This document shows, in pieces, positions 1-8,311 of a DNA stretch of 49,396 bases. Position numbers and translations under genes: made by a program. This DNA is from Candidatus Sumerlaeaceae bacterium (lineage in GTDB: Bacteria > Sumerlaeota > Sumerlaeia > Sumerlaeales > Sumerlaeaceae). The stretch spans positions 1 to 49,396 of the forward strand of contig JAIBAT010000014.1 of NCBI GenBank assembly GCA_019695055.1, given 5' to 3'. The notes beneath the pieces were generated by a model. That model ran no database searches. It was not told the DNA's origin and saw nothing but the letters and a program-made list of their open reading frames with translations. Position 1 is the stretch's first letter, and each line of letters begins with the position of its first letter.

Positions 1-14
1 GGGGGGGGGGGGGG
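1..14. repeat. G homopolymer at window edge
   Basis: Fourteen consecutive G open the window and run directly into an insertion-sequence scrap. A G run at the very edge next to repeated DNA suggests a contig end or a two-colour sequencing artefact rather than biology. Real G/C tracts do occur elsewhere here (21641-21663 and 29064-29079), so a natural tract cannot be excluded. Confidence 0.7.
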
Positions 15-88
15 CAGATCCTGCGCGAGAGCGGGCTGCTGTAAACGCCCGCTGAAAACTGCGGCGGGTGGCAGTCGAAAAGTGCAGC
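15..88 (+). mobile_element. IS21-type remnant: istA scrap plus end repeats
   Basis: Positions 15-44 read QILRESGLL then TAA. Twenty bases here (CAGATCCTGCGCGAGAGCGG) are identical to the reverse strand of the istA-like fragment at 16831-16932. Just downstream, 60-72 (TGCGGCGGGTGGC) and 74-88 (GTCGAAAAGTGCAGC) match the end repeats beside that second fragment: 13 of 13 and 14 of 15 bases, with the intervening bases missing. I infer a decayed IS21-family end. The IS family is assigned from the N-terminal sequence style of IstA and is not certain. Confidence 0.6.
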
Positions 89-676
89 ATCCGAGGCGTG
101 AGAAACTGGCCGGGCTGATTCGGACCGGGTTAAGGATCGGTGCCTAATGAACGGGGCGAGAACCTCGCGGGATACTTGAAGAACCAGATCTGCCGCCATT
201 TGCGCCCGCGCTGGTAGCAAACAAAGTCGGTTGCGGTGCGGTTCCATTTTGTTCGCCAATTGTCGCAATCGGGCAGCCATACTTTAGTTCTGGAGACAAA
301 TCTGCTTTTTTGCTGTTCACTTGACGGTCCGGGCCAGGCCGCGCAGCAATCCTTTTAAGCTAAGAACTCCAACTAATACTGGCCATCTACCATAATGCGT
401 TGGCGTTCTGTGTTCCTATGGGACGACAAATACTTTCTCCAAGCTTTAGGGAACTTCTTTAGCCCCCCCAATGTGCTGTTTGCAATTTGGCAGGGGTAAA
501 TTGGTGGCTTAACTAAAGGAGGGTTTCTTGGTTTTATGTTGGTTGCAAATTTCGTTCATGTATTTGCCGGCAGTCTCTAAGTATAAGCTAGATTAGGGGT
601 CAGGCGCGCCTTACCGTTTGCGAAGTGTGGTCTGGTCGACGCGATCAACTTCAATTCTTCAACTTACAGGGATTTC
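89..676. other. Gene-free stretch left of the recombinase
   Basis: About 590 bases with no convincing ORF and no intact tRNA. If the tyrosine recombinase integrated the island at a tRNA-Leu gene, the intact tRNA should lie on this side. It is not visible, so it must be left of the window or lost. Base composition becomes AT-richer between about 350 and 600, as often seen next to attachment sites. Confidence 0.5.
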
Positions 677-1858
677 TCAGTCCTTCGACCTGACCGTCCG
701 CCCGGCCTTTGCTACCGTCTTTGTTACCACTCGAGCTTGGCGCTTCCCACGCTTTGCTCCCGTGGATCGCCCGAAGTGTCGCTCCATCTTGTTCACGACC
801 CGCGTCCGCAACAGGTTCAGCCTGGCGTGGTCAGCATAATGGGCATCCAGGAGCGTCTCTGGTCGTTGTCCCAGATAGCATTGGAGCTCCGCCCGGGGAA
901 CTTCGGCAATTGCCGCCATGGTGGCAAACGTTGTTCTCAGGTTCCTTGCCGTCACCCGTTTGGAGCAGCCCAGCGCATCAATGTATGGTTGCAGGTACCA
1001 GTGACCAACCGTTTTCGGATCCTCAATCACTCCCCCATCCTTTCGGGTAATGATTGGACCACTTTGAGGAGCAATTGCCCGGGCCCGACTGATGACCCAG
1101 TTAGGGACCGGGATCACCCGGTCACTGTAGGCGGTCTTTCCGTTCCTGATGGTAATGCAATGCCCTTTCCCGTCCAGGTCGTCCCGGTGCAACCGCGTAA
1201 CCTCCGAAATCCGCAAACCACAAAATCCTGCAAGCAGCACGAGGAGTTCGGCGTTGCGCAGATCCCGTGCCTGAAGTGCCTTAAGGAGCCTTACCAGCTG
1301 GCCCCGCTCCAAATACCGCTTCTCCACCCTCTTTGAAACAAGCCGCGGGTGCCTGAAAACCAAGGGGCGATAGCTATCAGGATCAATCATCTGAATCCAT
1401 GCGTTTGCGAGACGAAGTGGATTGATAAAATGCTTGATGGATTGCGTGGCCAGGTTTCTTGCCAGTTGTTCATCAATCAGTCGAATTACCATGCTGGGGC
1501 GAAGCTCATGCCAGAAGATTACTGTTGGGTACTGTTCAGTAAGCCACTGACAGATGCGCCGCGCATGGTAGGTCATGAGCTTAAGGTGCTGCTTCGACTG
1601 AGCCCGTGAGTGGGCTATTCCCTCCTCCAACGCACGGTCAATTCGAACCAGGCCCAAGGTACTGGATCTCTCAACTTCAATGGTATGCTGAAGGTCCCGG
1701 TCGAGCCTTTCTGCCTCGGCGATCGCGATGTTCAGGTCCGTGGTTCGACAGCTTTGCAGACACCGCTTTCCATCCCGCCAGTACCGCAACGCCAAGCGAC
1801 TACCCCGCCAAACGACCGTCACCAATCCGCAATGGGCTTCGACCTTTACCGGGCTCAT
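677..1858 (-). CDS. Tyrosine recombinase / integrase
   Basis: A 393-residue phage-integrase-family recombinase that would catalyse site-specific strand exchange for the island. The ATG at 1858 is chosen because GGGAGG (1867-1872) lies eight bases upstream; an in-frame start at 1885 is possible. Residues 1-60 look like an N-terminal arm, about 75-165 a core-binding SAM-like domain, and 180-350 the catalytic domain. Visible catalytic residues are Arg216 (GLRISEV), Lys241, Arg308 (RNLR) and the nucleophile Tyr341 (DAHYADH). The usual His of the HxxR box is Arg305, and the His/Trp after LG is Gln331, so this is a divergent member. The C-terminal 30 residues are Lys/Arg-rich. It is the last gene of a coupled cassette and most likely acts at the tRNA-Leu scar at 15940-15993. 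Confidence 0.85.
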   Translation of the reverse strand: MSPVKVEAHCGLVTVVWRGSRLALRYWRDGKRCLQSCRTTDLNIAIAEAERLDRDLQHTIEVERSSTLGLVRIDRALEEGIAHSRAQSKQHLKLMTYHARRICQWLTEQYPTVIFWHELRPSMVIRLIDEQLARNLATQSIKHFINPLRLANAWIQMIDPDSYRPLVFRHPRLVSKRVEKRYLERGQLVRLLKALQARDLRNAELLVLLAGFCGLRISEVTRLHRDDLDGKGHCITIRNGKTAYSDRVIPVPNWVISRARAIAPQSGPIITRKDGGVIEDPKTVGHWYLQPYIDALGCSKRVTARNLRTTFATMAAIAEVPRAELQCYLGQRPETLLDAHYADHARLNLLRTRVVNKMERHFGRSTGAKRGKRQARVVTKTVAKAGRTVRSKD

Positions 1859-2117
1859 TGGCGGCACCTCCCCTCTTCGCGGCATTAGGTGGATCCCGAC
1901 GAGGCGGTATTGACGTAGCGTTCAGCGATGGGCGACGGGTATTGGCTGCGCTTAGGTCTCGAAGGACGCTTAGAACATCTTCCCCCAGGACGCGGCCACG
2001 ACAAAGTCGAGGCAGTCGAGGACCGACAATCCTCCACAAGCTTTCACCGAGCGCCTGCTGAACAACTCGCGTATTATAAATTCCCGCTTCCTCAATGGTG
2101 ATCAAGGCGGTGCTCAT
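1800..2117 (-). CDS. Small protein of unknown function in recombinase cassette
   Basis: This 105-residue ORF begins at an ATG that overlaps the TGA of the DUF2130 gene (ATGA at 2114-2117), which strongly suggests translational coupling. The first 60 residues (MSTALITIEEAG..., LSVLRDLSAANTRR) look like a compact helical, possibly DNA-binding domain. The last 40 are Pro/Arg/Gly-rich and probably disordered. The 3' end overlaps the recombinase start by 59 bases. By position between a nuclease-like gene and an integrase it could be an excisionase or accessory factor, but nothing in the sequence proves this and no family was recognised. Confidence 0.6.
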   Translation of the reverse strand: MSTALITIEEAGIYNTRVVQQALGESLWRIVGPRLPRLCRGRVLGEDVLSVLRDLSAANTRRPSLNATSIPPRRDPPNAAKRGGAANEPGKGRSPLRIGDGRLAG

Positions 2118-3616
2118 GGGATTTCCCCCTCTCCCTCCGTCAGGTCCATTTCGACCTGTCGGGGCTGGGTCCCAGTTGCGTCGTTTTGGTTGGCGATTTG
2201 AGCCAGTGGATCCTCGTCGGCGAGATTCATTAACCGTCCGGTGGCACCTTCGAGGTTGCCGATGACAGCCGACGCATTGCCCGACAGCTGCTCAATTTGT
2301 CGGCGACGCCTGGTCCAAATGCGCGTCATGGCTCGCTGCTCGGAATCCAGATCGGAAAGCATCGCACTGATGGACCCCATGACCCCCTGCACCTGCAGCC
2401 TGAACTCGGCGCTGATCAGGTAATCAAACATGCCCTGAAGGTGTGCGTCCCGCGCGGCGGCTGCGGATCGCATGGAGGCAAAGCGAATGATTCCCTGGCG
2501 TAGGGCCACAACCAACGCCACGACGCAGGCCGGAGTTGTGATCCAGACCCCCGCGTGGTAACCAAATTGGTCAATGAACCTGGGTAGGGCCATCGTCACG
2601 ACCACAACCAGGTCGGCTCGCGCGGCCTGCTGGTCCCCAATGGCCTTCTCAGCCCACCGCCCACCCCATTGGGCAGTGTTCTTCACCTCGAAAAGGATTC
2701 GCCCCGCAGTTCCGGTAAGGTGCGAATTCACGGTCTGCAGAATGTCGCCTCCGGTTCTGCCACGCGGAATGTCGACGAACTCGTCATTGGGGAATGCCTG
2801 GCGAAGGCGGTCACGAATGAGCGTTTCCAGTTCCTCTCCGCGCAGTTCCGAGGTTCCGGAACTCGCAGATCGCTGCAAGCGTGTGATCTGGGAATTGAGT
2901 CGCTCGATCTGGAGGCTTTGCTCACGCTCGGCCAGCGCGTGTTTCTCCTCAGATTCCCTCAGAGCTTCCCGCACCCACAAATCTCGCTGTTGCTCCAGCT
3001 GGGAGCGGTCGCGTTGCCGTGCCTCCTCCACTCGCTTCTGGATTTCGAGATCCATTCCAATCCGTAGCTGGTCAGACTCGGCCCGTGTCTTTAGGAGCTC
3101 CGCCTCTGTGGCGTGTGCATCGGCGAGCTTCGCCATCAATCCATCGATTTCCAATTTGAGGTCGGCCTGCAGGCGGGAGGACTCGGCAAGCACACGTTCA
3201 CGCTCGTCGCTTCGGATTCTTGCCAACTCGGACTGAATCCGCTCCTCGAACTCGACAGCAAGCTTCGACTCCTTGGCGGCAATGTCACGCTCCCGCTTGT
3301 GCAGACCAGCTTCCCGCCCCCGCGCCAGTCGATTCTCGTTGAGGGCGTTTTCGAGTTCAAGGGACTGGGCGGCAATCCGTGCGTCTGCTTCTGCCAGCAT
3401 CCGTTCCCGTTCCCCTGCGACCCGGGCACTCACCCTTGCGTCTATCATTGCTTGCATCTGCCCGCCGACTTGGCGCTCCAGCGCGGCTGACAACCCAATC
3501 TCGGCACCGCAACTAGGGCACTCAAGAGTCTCGATTGCTTTCGGAACCCGGTCCTTCTGAGTTCGCGTTGGCGACATTCCAGCAGTCTTGGAAGTTGAAA
3601 CGTTGGGATTCTTCAT
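2114..3616 (-). CDS. DUF2130 coiled-coil protein with nuclease-like core
   Basis: A 500-residue protein. The ATG at 3616 overlaps the preceding TGA (ATGA, 3613-3616), so the ten codons upstream of it are discarded. It has a CPSCG box near residue 35, a long charged coiled coil of about 220 residues rich in Glu/Arg/Lys, then a DUF2130 core beginning at ELRGEELETLIRDRL. The core contains GGD followed about 18 residues later by FEVKNT and a conserved GRWAEKAIGDQQAARADL stretch. That D...ExK arrangement resembles restriction-endonuclease-fold enzymes, and I infer possible DNA cleavage. The remaining C-terminal 130 residues are helical with an acidic tail. DUF2130 proteins have no firmly established role that I can cite. 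Location in an island beside a type I restriction system favours defence or element maintenance. Confidence 0.8.
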   Translation of the reverse strand: MKNPNVSTSKTAGMSPTRTQKDRVPKAIETLECPSCGAEIGLSAALERQVGGQMQAMIDARVSARVAGERERMLAEADARIAAQSLELENALNENRLARGREAGLHKRERDIAAKESKLAVEFEERIQSELARIRSDERERVLAESSRLQADLKLEIDGLMAKLADAHATEAELLKTRAESDQLRIGMDLEIQKRVEEARQRDRSQLEQQRDLWVREALRESEEKHALAEREQSLQIERLNSQITRLQRSASSGTSELRGEELETLIRDRLRQAFPNDEFVDIPRGRTGGDILQTVNSHLTGTAGRILFEVKNTAQWGGRWAEKAIGDQQAARADLVVVVTMALPRFIDQFGYHAGVWITTPACVVALVVALRQGIIRFASMRSAAAARDAHLQGMFDYLISAEFRLQVQGVMGSISAMLSDLDSEQRAMTRIWTRRRRQIEQLSGNASAVIGNLEGATGRLMNLADEDPLAQIANQNDATGTQPRQVEMDLTEGEGEIP

Positions 3617-4263
3617 GGACGATCCTCCACAGAAACGATTGAACACAGGTCTCGGGCAATCCTGGCTGCCAAGTCGCCAAGGTCATTGTAATCGATGTCC
3701 ATCAGATCCACGTCGCGCAGGCATGCGGTGGCCTGGTCTTCAATTGCCTCCAGACGATCGGCCGATGCAGTACCGTCAATCGCCACAAGGCGTTCCACGC
3801 GTGCCCTGACGTCCCTAAGTGCTTCCGGCAACAGGTAGGCGCGAACCCCTTCGGGGGCCTCATCCCCGTCCCGTTGCCTTAGGAATTCACTGGCAAAGCT
3901 TCCTTCTGCGACCTGGATTCCCCATTCGCCGACAAGGAATACGTGCCTGAAACTGACGAACACTTCCCCACGGAGAGGTTTGCGAACCACAAGGTCTTCG
4001 CCGTTCGCAGATATGACCTCTTCAAGCGGCCGGCGCGCCTCTGCTAACAACCGCACACGCACCATTCCGTTGTGAATCAGGCACTCCCCCACCCAGATTT
4101 CCTCGACCACCTTACGGGTGGATTTCATCCAGTCGTAGGTTTCCTGTAGGGCTTCCAGACAGGCGTCCGCCATTTGCCTGTCGGTCGGTAATCCCCAACC
4201 AAAGCGTCCCCTCTTCGATGGCTCGGGGATTACTGCTTCAACGATGTAAGGTCGCGTTGCCAT
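3613..4263 (-). CDS. Hypothetical protein, first gene of DUF2130 cassette
   Basis: A 216-residue protein starting at ATG 4263 with AGGAGG seven bases upstream; a longer in-frame extension to 4419 would run across operator-like palindromes and is rejected. The sequence is soluble and acidic, with a helical segment (residues about 28-60), a central mixed region (VRVRLLAEARRP, EVFVSFRHVFLVGEWGIQV), and a C-terminal helical, Asp/Glu-rich part. I recognise no family. Its stop overlaps the start of the DUF2130 gene by four bases, so the two proteins are probably made in fixed ratio and may form a complex. Confidence 0.7.
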   Translation of the reverse strand: MATRPYIVEAVIPEPSKRGRFGWGLPTDRQMADACLEALQETYDWMKSTRKVVEEIWVGECLIHNGMVRVRLLAEARRPLEEVISANGEDLVVRKPLRGEVFVSFRHVFLVGEWGIQVAEGSFASEFLRQRDGDEAPEGVRAYLLPEALRDVRARVERLVAIDGTASADRLEAIEDQATACLRDVDLMDIDYNDLGDLAARIARDLCSIVSVEDRP

Positions 4264-4360
4264 CCTGTTTCCTCCTAGGTTTTCTGTCCCAGACTTTGCC
4301 GACTCGGAATTCTCTAAAGGGCGGGATACTTTGCGATGTGTCTCCGAGCCCGGCGACCGG

Positions 4361-4410
4361 TATTCGAAAAATACTACAGTTATTGTTAGTTTATTCGATA
4401 TTTCGAATAA
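4361..4410. promoter_or_regulatory. Operator-like palindromes in divergent promoter region
   Basis: TTATTCGATATTTCGAATAA at 4391-4410 is a perfect inverted repeat with 8-base arms and a 4-base spacer. A third copy of the half-site TATTCGA lies at 4361-4367. The sites sit between the leftward DUF2130 cassette (start 4263) and the rightward XRE regulator (start 4521), where an autoregulatory repressor would bind. The role is inferred from position and symmetry. Confidence 0.6.
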
Positions 4411-4520
4411 CGGGGGCACTCGGAGTGAGAAATGAAATGTTGATATGAATCCGCATTCGGCAGAACGTGGTATCTTGTGATTATGGCAATCTCACCTGGG
4501 CGTTTGACCCGAGGAACACG

Positions 4521-4922
4521 ATGACGCCGCGACGTACAAAGAAAGCGAAGCAATTGAAGAGCGGATTTAAGCCTCTAATTCTTCGGAGAGTGGCCTTGGA
4601 CCCCGTGCATGTTAGTGGGGTTATTCGTAACCGCCGAGAAGAGCTAGGCCTAACCATTGCTGACCTGGCAAATAAGGCACATGTCTCAGCCTCTACGGTT
4701 CACCGCCTTGAGAGTGGCAACTACCGGATCCGATTTGATAACATGCTGGTGATTCTCGACACTCTAGATTTGGTCCCGGGGAACATCATAACTGTCGATG
4801 ATACTGCGGTTCCCGTGAACCCGACACAAGCGGAGTCTGAGATCATCCAGATCTTCCGCCAGAAAGACCCATTAGCAGTCATGCAGCAGGTGGCAGAGCT
4901 ATTAGCAAAGCGACGCCCCTAA
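4521..4922 (+). CDS. XRE-family HTH transcriptional regulator
   Basis: A 133-residue regulator. ATG 4521 is preceded by GAGG at 4511-4514; an upstream start at 4467 lacks this. A helix-turn-helix of the XRE/Cro-CI class spans residues about 33-88 (VSGVIRNRREELGLTIADLA, VSASTVHRLESG), following a basic N-terminal tail (PRRTKKAKQ). The C-terminal 40 residues are helical and may dimerise. It is divergent from the DUF2130 cassette and convergent with hsdR. It probably represses its own promoter and the cassette through the TATTCGA sites upstream. Confidence 0.85.
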   Translation: MTPRRTKKAKQLKSGFKPLILRRVALDPVHVSGVIRNRREELGLTIADLANKAHVSASTVHRLESGNYRIRFDNMLVILDTLDLVPGNIITVDDTAVPVNPTQAESEIIQIFRQKDPLAVMQQVAELLAKRRP

Positions 4923-5010
4923 TCCACCACGGTATATCGTGTCCCAACGGCTCTTTCCACGCCCGCAACAATCGAAACACGACAATCTTGGGAACGACCT
5001 AACGCCCCCT

Positions 5011-8000
5011 TCATCCCGACGCGTAAACGCCCACATTACGCTCCGGGTAGCTCTCGTAAATGTGCTCGAAAAGCGCAGAGCACTTCTGCTGGTAAAGCGG
5101 CTTGTCATAGGCGCGCGGCAGGCCCGTATCCAGAACGTCTTCGATGGCTAGGCGCAGTTGCGACCGGGCCGCCGACTTTTGCCGCCAGTTAAGCACAAGC
5201 AATTGCTTGAGCCGTGCGAGCAACTCGCTGGCCACCTTCTTCACTTCGGCGCGTTCCTCGCTACTGAGTTCGGGCGCTGGCCGGGTCAGAATGTCGAAGA
5301 TCACCAATTCTTCCTCGGTCATGTTTTCCCGAACGTGGCGCTGTTGCTCAATAGAGAGTTCACGACTGATCGTTACTAATTCCTGGAACAACTCCTCGAT
5401 ATTGCGGCTGCCGTTATTATAACTTTCGATCAGTTCCTCGAACTTCTCCGCGAAGTTCGCGCGCGTCCTGTTCAGCCGGATCATCTTCTCCAACTGCGCC
5501 CGCACCGCGGCTTTCAGGACTTCAATATCGGTATTCTTGTGCCCCGACTTCTTGAATCGTTTCGCCAAAGCCTCAAAATCGATCTTGGAAAGGTCCAGTG
5601 GTGGGGGGCCGCTGTCCTTGATGGCGATGCCGGTGATGGAGTCGTCCAGCAGATTTGCGATGTCTCCCATCACGGCGGAGATATCTATGGGATTGGGATT
5701 CAGTTTGGCCCGGATGGCATCCGCAATGGCCACGATACACGACACACGCCCGGCAAACTCCAATGCCGCCGTGTCCGGCTTCACGGCCCCATAAAGAGTG
5801 CGGACGATTCGCTCATGGCCGAAGAATTCCCGCCGAAGTGGGTCGGGTGAGATCAGTGCATTTACCGCGTCATCAATCTGCTGGAGACGCTCCAGGCTGC
5901 CGGCTGACAACTGCCCAATGGCCTTCAGATCAACCTGGTGCGCTGCACAGAAGCCGGTAGCCGCTTCCACGGCACACCGCAGTTCCTCCACCAGCTTCTT
6001 CTTGTCCTTGACCGGGTTTTTGCCGTCCTTTCCCGCGCCGTAGATGGCGAGGGCCTTCTCCAGCGAAGCGAACACGTTGGCGTAGTCCACGATCACGCCG
6101 CTGTGCTTGCCGGGGAACACCCGGTTGGCCCGGGCGATGGTCTGCATGAGGGTGTGGTTGCGCATTGGCTTATCGAGGTAAATGGTCGAGCAGCTTGGGG
6201 CGTCGAAACCCGTCATCCACATGGCGCAGACAAACACCAGGGACAGGTCATCCGAGGGATCCTTGAAGTCCTCGTCCAGCTTCTCGCTGGTCATACGTCG
6301 CCGGTGCGGCTCCATGTCGAGTCCCAGCTTCTGCATCTGGGCAATCTCGTTCTGCCCCGGCGACACGACCACAGCCATGTCCACCGTTTCGAGCCTCTTG
6401 CGGCGCGCTTCCATTTCGGCTTTGGCCTCGGGGGTTCCATCGAATGCGCGGAGCTTCACGTGTTCAAGTTCCGCGTTCCATTGCTTGCGGACCTTGTCGT
6501 ACATTTTGAGGGCGGTGGCCTTGTCGATGGAGACCACCATGGCCTTGCCCGCGAATCCGCGGCCCAGGAAATGGCGCACGATGTCCTTTGCCACGGTATC
6601 CAGCCGGTCGTCGCGGGTCAGAATGTGGTATTGCCGGCTTAGCTCCCGCTCGAGCTTTGCTTCCTGCTCGGGGTCGAGTTCCGCCGCTTCGATGAGGTTG
6701 TAGATGTCCTCGTTGAGGTCCGGGTTGACGAGCTGCAACTCGGGCGTTCGGTTCTCATAAAAGAGAGGCACGGTGGCGCCGTCTTCGACGGATTGCTGGA
6801 AGTCGTATATCGAAACGTAATCGCCGAAGACTTCCTTTGTGCGTTCCTCGCCGGCGATGAGGGGTGTGCCGGTGAAGGCGAGGAACTGAGCCCTGGGCAA
6901 AGCGGCGCGCATGTTGAGGGCCAGGGTATCATACTGGCTGCGGTGCGCTTCGTCCGTGAGTACGATGACGTCCGATCTATCGCAGAGAATCTCCGACGTC
7001 TGGAATTTGTGGACGAGGGTGAAGACGTAGCGGTGATTACCACGGAGCAATTCGCGGAGGTGCGCGCCGGACTCGGCGTGGCACTCGTCGCCTTCCGTTT
7101 CGCTGACGGCGCCGGTGGCCTTGAAGGTCTTGGCGATCTGGACGTCGAGTTCGGTGCGGTCGGTGACGACAACAAACGTCCAGTTGCCCGCCAGCTTTCG
7201 CAGGACTTTCTGCGCGAAGAAAACCATGGAATAGGATTTTCCGGATCCCTGTGTGTGCCAAAAGACGCCAAGGCGACCGTCCCCCGACGCGGCTGAGCTG
7301 GAATCATCGTCATCCATTTCCGAAAGGTAACAGACGGGAGACGCAAAGCGCTCGATCTGCTCGCGTGGCGCGGCGCCTCTCCCTTGTTTAATTCGGAAGA
7401 GCGCCGCCATGGCATTGTTCACACCAAGGAACTGATGGTTCTGGCCGATGATCTTAACCAGGCCAGCCTTGCGCTCCGAGAAGAGGGTGAAGTTCTCCAC
7501 CAAGTCGAGCAGCCGTGCAGGGTCGCATGTTCCGCGCAGCATCACTTCCAGCGACACACGGCGGGGTTCGTCCTCGCTCTCAATGCGCTTCCACTCGAAG
7601 AAGCGCTCCCAATCGGCGGTGAGGGAACCGACGCGGCTGTCGGTGCCGTTGGAGGCGATGAGGAGGGCGTTGTACCAGAACAGGGCCGGAATTTGCTGCT
7701 TGTAATGCGTGAGGTTCTCGTCGAACGCGGCGCGGGCGGGCACGCCGGGTTTCTTGAGCTCGATGACGACGAAGGGCAGGCCGTTCACGAAACCGATCAG
7801 GTCGGGGCGGCAGGTGTAAAGGGCGCCGGTAACGCTGAACTGGCTGACGAGGAGGAAATCGTTGTTGGCAGGATTCTCCCAATCCACGGCGCGTAACCGC
7901 TCGGTCTTCTGTCCGTCGCGCTCGCGGTCTTGGACAGAGACCTTTATGCCTTCCTTGAGCAGCTCGTAGACTTCGCGGTTCGCTGCTTCGAGGCTCATGG

Positions 8001-8271
8001 CTGATCGGTCGCGGTTCAGTTCATCAAGGGCGGCGGATATAGCCTCGGGTGGCAGCGCGGGATTGAGACGCTCAAGGGCCGAGCGCAATCGAGACAGCAG
8101 AACCACCTCGCCCTTCGTCTCGCGCTGCAGGGTGCCGGATGGGCCGAAGATTTCCTCCGGGGCCGACACCGTAGTCCAACCGAGTTCTCCGAATAGCCTT
8201 ACAGCGGGCTGTTCTATAAGGAGTTCCTCAGTATACTGGTTTAGAACTGGAGTTCCCCAGCTTGGCGCCAT
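5011..8271 (-). CDS. hsdR: Type I restriction enzyme, R subunit
   Basis: A 1086-residue HsdR, which translocates DNA with ATP and cuts unmethylated DNA as part of the R2M2S complex. The N-terminal PD-(D/E)XK nuclease is visible as RPDLIG (Asp157) and VIELKKPG (Glu171, Lys173). The SF2 motor has Walker A HTQGSGKS (near 340-347), TDEAH (near 439-443), AFTGTP, and a late motif with TGFDAPS and QTIARANR. The C-terminal third is helical, as expected for contact with the methylase core. Length is normal and I see no disruption. It is the last gene of hsdM-rhuM-hsdS-ATPase-hsdR, 40 bases after the ATPase gene. The ATG at 8271 is followed directly by conserved N-terminal sequence. Confidence 0.95.
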   Translation of the reverse strand: MAPSWGTPVLNQYTEELLIEQPAVRLFGELGWTTVSAPEEIFGPSGTLQRETKGEVVLLSRLRSALERLNPALPPEAISAALDELNRDRSAMSLEAANREVYELLKEGIKVSVQDRERDGQKTERLRAVDWENPANNDFLLVSQFSVTGALYTCRPDLIGFVNGLPFVVIELKKPGVPARAAFDENLTHYKQQIPALFWYNALLIASNGTDSRVGSLTADWERFFEWKRIESEDEPRRVSLEVMLRGTCDPARLLDLVENFTLFSERKAGLVKIIGQNHQFLGVNNAMAALFRIKQGRGAAPREQIERFASPVCYLSEMDDDDSSSAASGDGRLGVFWHTQGSGKSYSMVFFAQKVLRKLAGNWTFVVVTDRTELDVQIAKTFKATGAVSETEGDECHAESGAHLRELLRGNHRYVFTLVHKFQTSEILCDRSDVIVLTDEAHRSQYDTLALNMRAALPRAQFLAFTGTPLIAGEERTKEVFGDYVSIYDFQQSVEDGATVPLFYENRTPELQLVNPDLNEDIYNLIEAAELDPEQEAKLERELSRQYHILTRDDRLDTVAKDIVRHFLGRGFAGKAMVVSIDKATALKMYDKVRKQWNAELEHVKLRAFDGTPEAKAEMEARRKRLETVDMAVVVSPGQNEIAQMQKLGLDMEPHRRRMTSEKLDEDFKDPSDDLSLVFVCAMWMTGFDAPSCSTIYLDKPMRNHTLMQTIARANRVFPGKHSGVIVDYANVFASLEKALAIYGAGKDGKNPVKDKKKLVEELRCAVEAATGFCAAHQVDLKAIGQLSAGSLERLQQIDDAVNALISPDPLRREFFGHERIVRTLYGAVKPDTAALEFAGRVSCIVAIADAIRAKLNPNPIDISAVMGDIANLLDDSITGIAIKDSGPPPLDLSKIDFEALAKRFKKSGHKNTDIEVLKAAVRAQLEKMIRLNRTRANFAEKFEELIESYNNGSRNIEELFQELVTISRELSIEQQRHVRENMTEEELVIFDILTRPAPELSSEERAEVKKVASELLARLKQLLVLNWRQKSAARSQLRLAIEDVLDTGLPRAYDKPLYQQKCSALFEHIYESYPERNVGVYASG

Positions 8272-8311
8272 GGCACGGATTGTCGGATTTGGAAGGTTTG
8301 GATCATTTCAC

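Noticed and set aside
721..730. TTGTTACCAC matching the repeats near the attachment scar
   Set aside because: A ten-base match inside coding sequence may be chance; not claimed as an integrase arm site.
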